From JBCBGF01 sp039193455 (lineage in GTDB: Bacteria; Pseudomonadota; Alphaproteobacteria; Rhodobacterales; Rhodobacteraceae), in contig JBCCWO010000005.1 of NCBI GenBank assembly GCA_039193455.1, positions 1-64,000 on the forward strand: DNA of 64,000 nt. Reading direction: 5' to 3'. The notes beneath the pieces were generated by a model. That model had not been told where the DNA came from. It worked only from the letters and a program-made list of their open reading frames with translations, and made no database searches. This document shows positions 24,807-33,238 of the stretch, one piece after another. Positions within the stretch are counted from its first letter, which is position 1; the number at the start of each line of letters is the position of its first letter. The position numbers were made by a program, and so were the translations under genes.

Positions 24807-27256
24807 CGGCGCACCCTTTCGGATTTGGGATCGTAGAGGGGTTTGAGGCTGGCCTCGGCGGGCACGCGTTCGCCCGCGATCTCGATCTCATAGCTGGCCG
24901 CGAGCGTGTCGGCGGGGGTTTCCCCCTCTGCGGGCACGTAGCCCATGCCGATCGACCCGCCGAGGGCGTGGCCGTAATTGGCCGAGGTGACCAGGCCCAC
25001 GATCTGGCCGTCTTTGATCAGCGGTTCGTTGTGGAAAAGCATGTGGTCGGGGCTGGCGACGCGGAATTGCAGCATGCGGCGCGAAAGGCCCGCTTCCTTT
25101 TTGCGCAGGACCGCGTCGCGTCCGATGAAGTCGCCCTTGGCGGGTTTGACGGCGAAGCCAAGCCCCGCCTCCAGCACATGGTCCTCATCGGTGATGTCGT
25201 GGCCGAAATGGCGGAAGGCCTTTTCGATCCGGCAACTGTCGAGCGTGTGAAGACCGCAGAGGTGCAAGCCCTGCCCGTCGCCTGCCTCCAGAATCGTCTC
25301 AAAGACATGGGCGGCCTGGTCGGTGGGCACGTAGACCTCCCACCCAAGCTCGCCCACATAGGTCACACGGTGGGCGCGGGCGAGGCCATAGCCGATCTCG
25401 ATTTCCTTCGCCCAGCCAAAGGGATGCGCGTTGTTGCCAAAGTCGTTGGGGCTGGCTTGGGTGATCACATCACGCGCCTTGGGACCCATGAGGCAGAAGA
25501 CGGCCTCGGACGACGTGGCATCCATGATCACCACCGCTTCGTCGCGCACGTGGCGCTTCAGCCAGGCGAGGTCGCGGCGCACGGTGGCGGCGGGGACGAC
25601 GAGGAAGAAGCTGGTTTCAGAGAGGCGCGTGACGGTCAGATCGCATTCGATCCCGCCGCGGGCGTTCAACATCTGGGTATAGACGATGCGGCCCGCGTCC
25701 ACGTCCACATCGTTTCCGCACACCCGTTGCAGGAAGGCCAGCGCATCGCGCCCCTCGACCCGGATCTTGCCGAAGCTGGTCATGTCGAACAGGCCGACAC
25801 CCGTCCGCACCGCCATATGCTCGGCCTGCTGGTTTTCGAACCAGTTCTGGCGGTGCCAGTCATGGGCGTATTCTGCTGCCTGCCCCGGCTTGGCGAACCA
25901 GTTCGGGCGTTCCCAGCCCGCAGTTTCGCCGAAAACGGCGCCGCGGTCAGCCAGATGCTGATGCACCGGGCTGCGGCGGACACCGCGGGCGGTGGTGACC
26001 TGGCGGAAGGGGTAGTGGTCGGAATAGAGCATGCCCAGCGTCTCGGTCACCCGGTCGCGCAGATAACGGCGGTTTTTCTGGAACGGCTGCGCGCGGCGGA
26101 TGTCGACATCCCAAAGATCAAAGGGCGGCTCGCCCGTATCCATCCACTGCGCCAGCGCCCATCCCGCGCCGCCGGACGACACGATGCCGATGGAGTTGTA
26201 GCCCGCGGCGATCCAGTAGCCGCCAAGCTCGGGGGCTTCGCCAAGGTAGTATTTGTCGTCTGGGGTAAAGCTTTCGGGGCCGTTGAAGAAGGTGTGGATG
26301 CCCACGTCGGCAAAGAGCGGCATGCGGTGCATGGCCTGTTCGAGGATCGGCTCGAAATGATCGAAATCCTCGGGCAGCGTGTCGAAGCAGAAGTCTTCGG
26401 AGATGCCGTTCATGCCCCAGGGCTTGGCCCTGGGCTCAAACGCGCCAAGCATCATCTTGCCCGCGTCCGATTTGTAATAGGCGCATTCATCGGGCACGCG
26501 GAGAACCGGCAGATGTCCAAGCCCGTCAATGGGTTCGGTGATGAGGTAGAAGTGTTCGCAGGCGTGCAGGGGCAGCGTGACGCCCGAGGCGGCGGCCAGA
26601 TCGCGGCCCCACATACCGCCGCAATTGACGACCATGTCGGCGGCGATGTGGCCTTGGGTGCCCTCGGCCTCCCACTCCACCCCGGTGACGCGGGTGCCGT
26701 TATCGGTGACGGCGTTGACCTTGACGCCTTCGATCAGCTTTGCGCTCCTTTGCCGAGCGCCTTTGGCCAGAGCCATCGCGATGTTGGCGGGGTCGCATTG
26801 GCCGTCGCCGGGGAGGTGGACGGCGGCCTTGACGTCATCCACGGTGAGATGGGGATACATTTCCTTGACGTCCAAGGGGCTTACCTCGGCCACCTCAACC
26901 CCCATCGCGCGGGCGAGCGAGGCCTGGCGCAGGATTTCCTGACGGCGATCGTCGGTCAACGCGACGGTGAGCGAGCCGACCTGGCGCATGCCGGTGGCGA
27001 TGCCCGTCTCTTCCTCGAGCTTCACATAAAGCTCGGCAGAGTACTTTGCGAGCCGGGTCATGTTCTGGTTCGGCCTGAGTTGCCCGATCAGACCGGCGGC
27101 GTGCCAGGTGGTGCCGCAGGTGAGCTGTTTCCGCTCTAACAGCACGATGTCCTTCCAGCCGAGTTCAGCCAGGTGGTAGGCGACTGAACAGCCCGACACC
27201 CCGCCGCCGATGATGACGACACGGGCCTGGGCGGGGATTTTCGACAGATCGGTCAT
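24803..27256 (-). CDS. Dimethylglycine dehydrogenase-like flavoprotein (FAD oxidase plus GcvT domains), copy A
   Basis: The 817-residue protein has an N-terminal DAO-type FAD domain (VVIIGGGVSGCSVAYHLAEL) with TCGTTWHAAGLIGQLRP, where the histidine is the usual covalent FAD site, and a C-terminal folate-binding GcvT/aminomethyltransferase half (about 430-810, with GIECDLTVTRLSETSFFLVV, GELGWEVYVP and RIEKAFRHFGHDI). Such enzymes demethylate dimethylglycine or sarcosine and pass the one-carbon unit to tetrahydrofolate. The start at 27256 overlaps the homocysteine methyltransferase stop (ATGA). Exact substrate is not known; dimethylglycine is likely from the neighbours. Confidence 0.88.
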   Translation of the reverse strand: MTDLSKIPAQARVVIIGGGVSGCSVAYHLAELGWKDIVLLERKQLTCGTTWHAAGLIGQLRPNQNMTRLAKYSAELYVKLEEETGIATGMRQVGSLTVALTDDRRQEILRQASLARAMGVEVAEVSPLDVKEMYPHLTVDDVKAAVHLPGDGQCDPANIAMALAKGARQRSAKLIEGVKVNAVTDNGTRVTGVEWEAEGTQGHIAADMVVNCGGMWGRDLAAASGVTLPLHACEHFYLITEPIDGLGHLPVLRVPDECAYYKSDAGKMMLGAFEPRAKPWGMNGISEDFCFDTLPEDFDHFEPILEQAMHRMPLFADVGIHTFFNGPESFTPDDKYYLGEAPELGGYWIAAGYNSIGIVSSGGAGWALAQWMDTGEPPFDLWDVDIRRAQPFQKNRRYLRDRVTETLGMLYSDHYPFRQVTTARGVRRSPVHQHLADRGAVFGETAGWERPNWFAKPGQAAEYAHDWHRQNWFENQQAEHMAVRTGVGLFDMTSFGKIRVEGRDALAFLQRVCGNDVDVDAGRIVYTQMLNARGGIECDLTVTRLSETSFFLVVPAATVRRDLAWLKRHVRDEAVVIMDATSSEAVFCLMGPKARDVITQASPNDFGNNAHPFGWAKEIEIGYGLARAHRVTYVGELGWEVYVPTDQAAHVFETILEAGDGQGLHLCGLHTLDSCRIEKAFRHFGHDITDEDHVLEAGLGFAVKPAKGDFIGRDAVLRKKEAGLSRRMLQFRVASPDHMLFHNEPLIKDGQIVGLVTSANYGHALGGSIGMGYVPAEGETPADTLAASYEIEIAGERVPAEASLKPLYDPKSERVRR

Positions 27257-28152
27257 TGGATCACGTATCCTTCGGCGCGGAGGCGTGCGGCTATTGCGGC
27301 GATATGGGCGGGGCCGACCTCGCAACACCCGCCAACAAGTGTGGCGCCCTGTGCAACCCAGGCCATGGCAAAATCGGCATAGGCGGCAGGGGTCAGGTCC
27401 GTGCGCTTGGTGAGGACATCCACGGTGGGGCGGTCTTCGAGGAAGGCAGACGCAATCTCGATAAACCCGTTGGCGCGGGCGCCGAAGGGCTTGCCCGAGC
27501 GCGCGACGATGTCGAGCGCGGGGCCGATCACCTCGGGGCGCGAACAGTTGACAAGGACCGCCTCGACCGGGGCGCGGGCGACGCGGGGCAGGACATCGGC
27601 CAGCGGCTCACCCGAGCGCAGCCGCGTGCCGTCGGTGTCATCGACAGTGAATGACAGCCAGGCCGGCCTGACGGTGTGGGTGTCGAGCGCGGCCAGAAGA
27701 CCGTCGGTCTGGGCCAGCGAGGCGATGGTTTCGGGAAAGAAGAAATCCACGCCGGGCGAGAGGACCCTAAGTGGCATCTCATAAGCGATCACCGCGGCCT
27801 CCGGCGGGCCGTCAAGGTCGGTTCGGTAACTTGCATGCAGTGGGCCGAGCGCCCCGGCGATGCGCCCCGACCCGTGCGCGTCGCGGGCCCCGGTTGCTTG
27901 TGCGAGGGCCGTGCGCAGGAACGCCTCCAGATGCGCGCCCTGCCCCGCAGGCTCCAGCCGGTCGGGCAAGACGGCGTAGGTGTTGGTGGTGGCCACCGTT
28001 GCGCCCGCGGTAAAGTAATCGGCATGGAGCGCGCCCACCAGGTCGGGGCTCTCGGCCATCACTGTGGTGGACCAGAGCGGCGTGGGCTTTGCACCGTGGC
28101 GGTGCACCAGTTCCTGCCCGATCGAGCCGTCGAGAAGTGTGACCGTGCTCAC
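27253..28152 (-). CDS. Homocysteine S-methyltransferase-family protein (betaine-homocysteine type)
   Basis: The 299-residue TIM barrel belongs to the homocysteine S-methyltransferase family, which moves a methyl group from betaine, S-methylmethionine or similar donors to homocysteine. It starts LLDGSIGQELVHRHG and has the three zinc-binding cysteines C203 (VNCSRPEV), C276 and C277 (GGCCEVGP). Its place between two dimethylglycine-dehydrogenase-like genes suggests glycine betaine as donor, giving dimethylglycine for the next steps. The GTG start overlaps the upstream flavoprotein stop by four bases. Confidence 0.88.
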   Translation of the reverse strand: MSTVTLLDGSIGQELVHRHGAKPTPLWSTTVMAESPDLVGALHADYFTAGATVATTNTYAVLPDRLEPAGQGAHLEAFLRTALAQATGARDAHGSGRIAGALGPLHASYRTDLDGPPEAAVIAYEMPLRVLSPGVDFFFPETIASLAQTDGLLAALDTHTVRPAWLSFTVDDTDGTRLRSGEPLADVLPRVARAPVEAVLVNCSRPEVIGPALDIVARSGKPFGARANGFIEIASAFLEDRPTVDVLTKRTDLTPAAYADFAMAWVAQGATLVGGCCEVGPAHIAAIAARLRAEGYVIQ

Positions 28153-30602
28153 GCGCGGAGCCGTTCGTTCTTGGGATCCCAGAGCGGTTGGTCCGGCTGG
28201 ACCGTGGCGCGGCAGCGGGTGCCGAAGATATCAACCTCAAGCTCGGTGCCCGGTGTCGTGAGCTCGGACTTCAGCATGCCCAGCGCGATGGAGGCGCCCA
28301 CGCGATACCCGAAGGCGCCCGAGGTCGTTTCGCCCACGACTGTGCCGTTGTGCCAGAGCGTGGACATATAGGGCGCGTCGGCTTCACCCGCCTCGACTGT
28401 CAGGGTGACGAAGCGCTTGCTGCTGCCTTGCTGTTTCTCGCTGAGCAGCGCGGCCTTGCCGGGGAAGTCCTGCGGCTTGTCGAACTTGATGAAGCGGTCG
28501 AGGCCGCCTTCGAGGAGCGAGTAGTCGGTGGAGAGATCGCCCTTCCATGCGCGGTAGCCCTTTTCGATGCGCAGCGCGTTCAGCGCGTACATGCCGAACG
28601 GCGTTGCACCCGCTTTCAGGATCGCCTCGTAAAGCGCTGGGATGGCGTCGTTTTTGGCGTGCACCTCCCAACCGAGTTCCCCGGCGAAAGAGACGCGGGC
28701 GAGCTTGCAGGGAATGTCTGATACCGTGGCATCCTGGAAGCTGAGCCAGGGCTGAGTGAGATCGGCCTGCGTTCCGACCGCCTGGAACAAAGCGCGGGAT
28801 TGCGGGCCGGTCACGATCAGGCAGGAGTATTCGCGCGAGTGATCAGTCAGCTCAAGCGTGCCATCGGCGGGCATCGCGTTGCGCAACAGATCGAAGTCAT
28901 GCCACTGCGCCGCGGCGGCGGTAATCAGGGTGTATTCGCTGTCCGAATAGCCGAAAGCCGACATCTCGGTCACGATCCGGCCGCGGTCATCGGCGAAGTA
29001 GAGAAGCCCGACACGGCCGGGCTTCGGCAGGCGCGAGGCGGTGAGCCCAGACAGCCAGTCCCCCGCGCCCGCGCCCCGGACGCGGAAGCGCGAGAAACCC
29101 GGCAGATCGAGCACCCCCACCCCGTCGCGCACCGCTTCGCATTCGGCGCGGATGCGCGGCTCCCACGGGCCCTTGCGGGCCCAGGTCTGGGTGGCTTCCT
29201 CGGAGGTGTCGTCGCCGGGGCCGGCGAACCAGTTCACCCGCTCCCACCCGCCATAGGCGCCCATCTGACCGCCCAGTTCCTTGAGCTTGTCGTGGATGGG
29301 CGACAGCTTGCGGTCACGGCCTTCGGGCCATTCGTGCCAGGGGAAGTGCATGGCGTATTCGTGGCCATAGACCTCCATCCCCTTGGCGATGCAGTAGTCG
29401 CGGTCGGTGTAATCGGTGTAGCGGCGCGGATCGACGGCCCACATGTCCCATTCGGTGCCGCCTTCGGTGATCCATTCGGCCAGCACCTTGCCCGCCCCGC
29501 CGCCTTGGGCGATGCCAAAGGTGAAAACGCAGGCCTCGAACGCGTTGGGGACGCCGGGCATCGGGCCGATGAGCGGGAGCCCATCTGGGGCGTAGGGGAT
29601 CGGACCGTTGATCACCTTGGAGACGCCGCCAGTGGCAAGGAGCGGCACGCGGGCCATGGCGTCTTCGATGTACCATTCCAGACGTTCAAGATCGTCGGGG
29701 TAAAGCTGAAAGCTGAAATCCTCGGGCATCGGATCGCTGGGTTGGACCCAATGGGCGCGGCAATTGCGTTCGTAGGGGCCAAGGTTGAAGCCGTGCTTTT
29801 CCTGGCGGAGGTAGTAGGAGGTGTCGACGTCGCGCAAGAGCGGCAGCTTACCGCCGTGCTCGGCGGAATATGCCTCGAGCTCCGGGATCTCGTCGGTGAG
29901 CATGTATTGATGGCTCATCACCATCATCGGCACCCTGCGTCCGCCATAGGGCACGAACCATTCGCCGACCCTCTGAGCGTAGTAGCCCGCCGCGTTCACC
30001 ACGTATTCACAGCGGATATCGCCCTTATCCGTATGGACGATCCATTCGCCGTTCTCGCGGCTGACGCCTGTGGCGGCGGTGAACCGATGGATCTGCGCGC
30101 CCAGATCGCGGGCGCCCTTGGCCAGCGCCTGGGTCAGCTGAGCGGGATCGATATCGCCATCGTTGGGATCGTAGAGCGCGCCTTTCAGGTCGTGGGTTTC
30201 CATGAACGGATAGCGGGCCTGCGCCTCGTCCGGCGACAGGATTTCGAGGTCCATGCCCTGGTACTGGCCCATGCCGCGGGCGCGTTCGAACTCCTGCATC
30301 CGTTCCTTCGAATGCGCCAGCCGGATCGAGCCAGTGACGTGGTAGTTCATGGGATAGTCGACGCGCTGACCCAGCTCGCGATAAAGCTCGGTCGAGTAGC
30401 GCTGCATGTTCATGATCGACCACGAGGTCGAAAAGGTCGGCACGTTGCCCGCGGCGTGCCAGGTTGACCCCGCCGTCAGTTCGTTGCGCTCCAGAAGCAC
30501 GCAATCGGTCCACCCCGCCAGCGCGAGGTGGTAGAGCGACGAGGCCCCCACCGCTCCACCGCCGATGATCACGACCCGTGCCGTTGTGGGCAAATCCGCC
30601 AT
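28149..30602 (-). CDS. Dimethylglycine dehydrogenase-like flavoprotein (FAD oxidase plus GcvT domains), copy B
   Basis: The first gene of the operon encodes another 817-residue two-domain flavoprotein. The FAD domain begins VVIIGGGAVGASSLYHLALA and has LTAGSTWHAAGNVPTFSTSW, with histidine as the expected covalent FAD site; the C-terminal half is a GcvT-type folate domain (SDYSLLEGG-like TDYSLLEGGLDRFIKFDKPQ near the end). It clearly differs from copy A, so the two probably act on different methylated amines, for example dimethylglycine and sarcosine. The ATG at 30602 opens the conserved region; an upstream in-frame start is unlikely. It is divergent from a LysR gene with a LysR box between. 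Confidence 0.88.
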   Translation of the reverse strand: MADLPTTARVVIIGGGAVGASSLYHLALAGWTDCVLLERNELTAGSTWHAAGNVPTFSTSWSIMNMQRYSTELYRELGQRVDYPMNYHVTGSIRLAHSKERMQEFERARGMGQYQGMDLEILSPDEAQARYPFMETHDLKGALYDPNDGDIDPAQLTQALAKGARDLGAQIHRFTAATGVSRENGEWIVHTDKGDIRCEYVVNAAGYYAQRVGEWFVPYGGRRVPMMVMSHQYMLTDEIPELEAYSAEHGGKLPLLRDVDTSYYLRQEKHGFNLGPYERNCRAHWVQPSDPMPEDFSFQLYPDDLERLEWYIEDAMARVPLLATGGVSKVINGPIPYAPDGLPLIGPMPGVPNAFEACVFTFGIAQGGGAGKVLAEWITEGGTEWDMWAVDPRRYTDYTDRDYCIAKGMEVYGHEYAMHFPWHEWPEGRDRKLSPIHDKLKELGGQMGAYGGWERVNWFAGPGDDTSEEATQTWARKGPWEPRIRAECEAVRDGVGVLDLPGFSRFRVRGAGAGDWLSGLTASRLPKPGRVGLLYFADDRGRIVTEMSAFGYSDSEYTLITAAAAQWHDFDLLRNAMPADGTLELTDHSREYSCLIVTGPQSRALFQAVGTQADLTQPWLSFQDATVSDIPCKLARVSFAGELGWEVHAKNDAIPALYEAILKAGATPFGMYALNALRIEKGYRAWKGDLSTDYSLLEGGLDRFIKFDKPQDFPGKAALLSEKQQGSSKRFVTLTVEAGEADAPYMSTLWHNGTVVGETTSGAFGYRVGASIALGMLKSELTTPGTELEVDIFGTRCRATVQPDQPLWDPKNERLRA

Positions 30603-30678
30603 GCCGCTGCTCCCTGTTCGCTTTGGCAGGAGTATTTCGCCCGAGCGCCTTGCTTTCAATTCAGATCTGCCATGTTAT

Positions 30679-30697
30679 TAATCGGTGATTGCGATTA
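30679..30697. promoter_or_regulatory. LysR-type box between the methyl-transfer operon and its divergent regulator
   Basis: TAATC (30679-30683) and GATTA (30693-30697) are perfect 5-bp arms separated by nine bases, containing the ATC-N9-GAT and T-N11-A patterns typical of LysR regulators. It lies 15 bases before the LysR start and 76 bases before the operon. Confidence 0.65.
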
Positions 30698-30712
30698 GAG
30701 AGCGCGCGCGCC

Positions 30713-31561
30713 ATGCAGATTGAGCTGATCGAGACGTTTCTGGACCTGTGCGCCACGCGGAACTTCAACCGGACGGCAGAGCGGATGGGGGTGACGCAAT
30801 CGGCGGTGTCGGGGCGGGTGAAGGCGCTGGAGCGGGCGCTGGAGTGCCGTTTGTTCACCCGGTCGCGCTCAGGCACGGAACTTACCACCGAGGGCCTGCG
30901 GTTCGAACCCCATGCGCGGGGCATCCTGGCCAGTTGGTCGGTGGGCAAGCGCGCCGCACAGGAACGCAGCGCAGCGGGGCTGACGCTGCGGATCGGGATC
31001 CAGCAGGATCTGGTGGTGCAGCATGCCGGGCAATGGATCGAGACCTTGCGGAGCGCCCTGCCCTCGGCCGCGTTTTATGTTGAGGCGGATTTTTCGACCC
31101 AGACCTGTCTGGATGTCACCGCGGGGCTCTTGGACCTGGGGATCGTCTTCACGCCGCAGCCCCACCCCGATCTGCATTTTGAGACGTTGGGGGACGTGTC
31201 CTATGTGATGGTATCGACCGAGCACAGCCAGATCTCGGACGTCGCGGTGGAGAGTTACATCCTGCCCAACTACTCCCCCGCCATCGCCCGGCGCCACGGC
31301 GCGCTTTATCCGGCGCTGTCGGCGGCGGTGGTGTCGAGCGGGCAGAACGCGATTGTGGCCGGGCTGCTGGGCGCGCTTGGCGGGACAACCTATCTGCTGG
31401 CCGATACCGCGGCGGAGTTCGTCGAGAGCGGCGCAGGGCAGTACGTGGCCGGCGCGGCGCGGATTGAGCAATCGGTCTATGGCGCGTTGCATCTGCGGAA
31501 CCGGCACCGGGGGCCGCATAAGCGGATGCTGGCGGTGGTGCGGGGGCAGTTGGGGGGGTAG
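30713..31561 (+). CDS. LysR-family regulator of the divergent methyl-transfer operon
   Basis: The 282-residue protein has the LysR N-terminal helix-turn-helix (MQIELIETFLDLCATRNFNR, then MGVTQSAVSGRVKALERALE at about 22-41) and a periplasmic-binding-type effector domain (about 90-280). The ATG at 30713 starts the conserved helix; a TTG eight codons upstream is an alternative. It is transcribed away from the dimethylglycine-dehydrogenase operon and has a perfect LysR box in the gap, so it very likely controls that operon. The 3' part includes the 34-bp sequence that recurs at 33180. Confidence 0.88.
   Translation: MQIELIETFLDLCATRNFNRTAERMGVTQSAVSGRVKALERALECRLFTRSRSGTELTTEGLRFEPHARGILASWSVGKRAAQERSAAGLTLRIGIQQDLVVQHAGQWIETLRSALPSAAFYVEADFSTQTCLDVTAGLLDLGIVFTPQPHPDLHFETLGDVSYVMVSTEHSQISDVAVESYILPNYSPAIARRHGALYPALSAAVVSSGQNAIVAGLLGALGGTTYLLADTAAEFVESGAGQYVAGAARIEQSVYGALHLRNRHRGPHKRMLAVVRGQLGG
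31403..31436 (+). repeat. 34-bp direct repeat, left copy (inside lysR)
   Basis: This segment, starting gataccgcggcggagttc, encodes DTAAEFVESGA within the regulator. It recurs with one mismatch at 33180-33213, in the same orientation and outside any gene, and partly at 32514-32538. The repeats bracket the duplicated-gene island. Confidence 0.85.
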
Positions 31562-31864
31562 AGGTTGGGCTGCGGTGAAAGTCGGGTTCGGCGCCAAGGT
31601 CGCAGATGCTGCAACCTGCAAGACAGGCGGCGCACGGTGCTGTCGCGTCATACATCGCATGACCACAGTTCATGTTCGAACACAAAGCCAACTTCCTCAG
31701 CGATGGACCGTAGAAATGGGGCTGGATATGATCGTTGGACACCAAAAAAGTCGCGTTGCCCTGGAGCGTGGATCGTGTAGCACTGTTGGCGCCAGGCTTT
31801 AGGACCGGCAAACACCATTTTAGCGTTTGTCTTTAGTCTTCTGTTTCAAAAAGGTTCTTTGACG
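31562..31864. other. Intergenic region of lower G+C without a supported gene
   Basis: About 300 bases follow the lysR stop. Possible frames lack ribosome binding sites and recognisable products. Composition turns visibly richer in A and T than the surroundings, as in the genes that follow, which suggests the stretch belongs to an acquired segment. Confidence 0.5.
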
Positions 31865-32530
31865 CGTCGAGAGTTCCTCGGGAGTGTTTATGATTACAAG
31901 AAAGCTTATCGTCGCTGCAGGAGTGGCGGTCACTTGTTTGTTGGCGACAGGTGTTCGTGGTGACGAAAACGGTGACTTCGATTTTCACTACAGCGCGCAA
32001 GATCTCGCCACGCAAACCGATTACCCGTTCATGTATTCGGGCAGGGTCATCAACGAACAGCATCTGCAATGGGACAACTATCGGCGGACCTTGCAAAAGT
32101 TTCCAGATGCGCAGTCCTGTCTGACCAGGGGATCCCGGACGGGAGACCAGTTTGACCTCACCCAGTTCTCATGGCGTGGATTGCGCGGCAGTCGAGAAAT
32201 CCAGGTCTGTCTGTTTCGCGTCGCGACTACTTTAAGGGATGTCGACAAAATGGCTGCGTGGTTGACGACCCAAGAGTTCGAATACGTGGGTATAAACGAA
32301 ACAGCATGGAGCTCGATTGCAGGAAACAGCACAGAAAGAAGGGTATCGGGTAGGTGGTCGATCCAAAAGATGAGGGAAAAACGTGTAGGCTGGCCGCTTC
32401 TTTATTCACTCTATGTCATTTTGCCGCCTCGTTTCTTTAGTGTGTCTGTTACTTTCGGTGATACTAATGAAGTTTTCGCGACCAGTGCTTCGGCTCAGAG
32501 CAAATAGGATTTTGACACCGCCGCGGAGTT
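31865..32530 (+). repeat. Tandem duplication, unit 1 (666 bp)
   Basis: The unit starts with CGTCGAGA (31865-31872), which recurs at 32531 and 33197, exactly 666 bases apart each time. It carries one complete gene and 15-20 bases of upstream sequence. Confidence 0.85.
31890..32507 (+). CDS. Secreted protein of unknown function, tandem copy 1
   Basis: The 205-residue protein begins MITRKLIVAAGVAVTCLLAT, a signal peptide with likely cleavage near GVRGDE, so it is exported. The mature part has two cysteines (SCLTRGSR and VCLFRV) about 30 residues apart that could form a disulfide, a conserved WDNYRRTLQKFP segment, DLTQFSWRGLRGSREI, a helix DVDKMAAWLTTQEFEYVG and a hydrophobic RFFSVSV strand near the end. 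No family is recognised. The ATG at 31890 follows GGGAG by five bases; a GTG two codons earlier is the alternative. Lower G+C than the neighbours suggests transfer. About four fifths of residues match the next copy. Confidence 0.75.
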   Translation: MITRKLIVAAGVAVTCLLATGVRGDENGDFDFHYSAQDLATQTDYPFMYSGRVINEQHLQWDNYRRTLQKFPDAQSCLTRGSRTGDQFDLTQFSWRGLRGSREIQVCLFRVATTLRDVDKMAAWLTTQEFEYVGINETAWSSIAGNSTERRVSGRWSIQKMREKRVGWPLLYSLYVILPPRFFSVSVTFGDTNEVFATSASAQSK

Positions 32531-33196
32531 CGTCGAGAATTCTTCGGGAGTGTTTATGATTACAAGAAAGCCCATCGTCGCTGCAGGAATAGCGGTTTCG
32601 TGTTTGTTGGCGACAGGTGTTCGTGGTGGCGAAAACGGGGATTTCGATTTTCACTACAGTGAGAAGGATCTCGCCACACAAACTAATTATCCTTTCTCGC
32701 GTTCGGGCAGGGTCATCGACGCGCAGCATTTGCAATGGGACAACTACCGACGGACCTTGCAAAAGTTTCCAGATACGCAGTCCTGTCTGACTAGGGGATC
32801 CCGAGCGGGGGACCAATTTGACCTCACCCAGTTCTCATGGCGTGGATTGCGCGGCAGTCGAGAAATCGAGGTCTGTCTGTTTCGCGTCGCGGCTACACTA
32901 AGGGACGTTGACAAAATGGCCGCGTGGTTGACGACCCAAGAGTTCGAATACGTGGGTGTAAACAAAACATCATGGAACTCAATTACAGGAAGCAGCACAG
33001 CAAAAAGGGTATCGGGTAGGTGGTCGATCCAAAAGATGAGGGAAAAACGTGTAGGCTGGGGTTTTTTGTATTCCCTCTATTTCATTTTGCCTCCCCGTTT
33101 CTTTAGTGTGTCTGTTTCATTCGGCGATGCTGGTGAAGTTCTCTTCACTCAAGCTTTAACTACGTACAAATAGGATTCTGATACCGCCGCGGAGTT
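32531..33196 (+). repeat. Tandem duplication, unit 2 (666 bp)
   Basis: Same length as unit 1 with no insertions or deletions. It is bounded by the second and third CGTCGAGA copies at 32531-32538 and 33197-33204. Confidence 0.85.
32556..33173 (+). CDS. Secreted protein of unknown function, tandem copy 2
   Basis: This 205-residue paralogue of the preceding gene starts MITRKPIVAAGIAVSCLLAT with the same signal peptide and ribosome binding site (GGGAG). The core segments LQWDNYRRTLQKFPD, FDLTQFSWRGLRGSREIEV and VDKMAAWLTTQEFEYVG are unchanged, while the region around residues 37-56 and the last 20 residues vary most. The frame is intact and lengths are identical, so both copies seem to be kept by selection. 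No known domain was recognised and no neighbour hints at a function. Confidence 0.75.
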   Translation: MITRKPIVAAGIAVSCLLATGVRGGENGDFDFHYSEKDLATQTNYPFSRSGRVIDAQHLQWDNYRRTLQKFPDTQSCLTRGSRAGDQFDLTQFSWRGLRGSREIEVCLFRVAATLRDVDKMAAWLTTQEFEYVGVNKTSWNSITGSSTAKRVSGRWSIQKMREKRVGWGFLYSLYFILPPRFFSVSVSFGDAGEVLFTQALTTYK

Positions 33197-33213
33197 CGTC
33201 GAGAGCGGCGCAG
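33180..33213 (+). repeat. 34-bp direct repeat, right copy
   Basis: It matches 31403-31436 (inside lysR) at 33 of 34 positions and lies just after copy 2 in noncoding sequence. A 25-base part of the same sequence also follows copy 1 (32514-32538). Confidence 0.85.
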
Positions 33214-33238
33214 CAAGGCTGGCCAAGAAGGGTCGGGG

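Noticed and set aside
24968..27139. A 723-codon open frame on the plus strand
   Set aside because: It is antisense to the dimethylglycine-dehydrogenase-like gene, has no recognisable domain, is rich in His, Arg and Gly, and is a shadow caused by high G+C third positions.
28800..30467. A 555-codon open frame on the plus strand
   Set aside because: Antisense to flavoprotein copy B, no family features, composition of a shadow frame.
31149..31811. Minus-strand frame covering the lysR end and the following gap, with several cysteines
   Set aside because: It is mostly antisense to lysR, lacks a ribosome binding site and shows no family signature.
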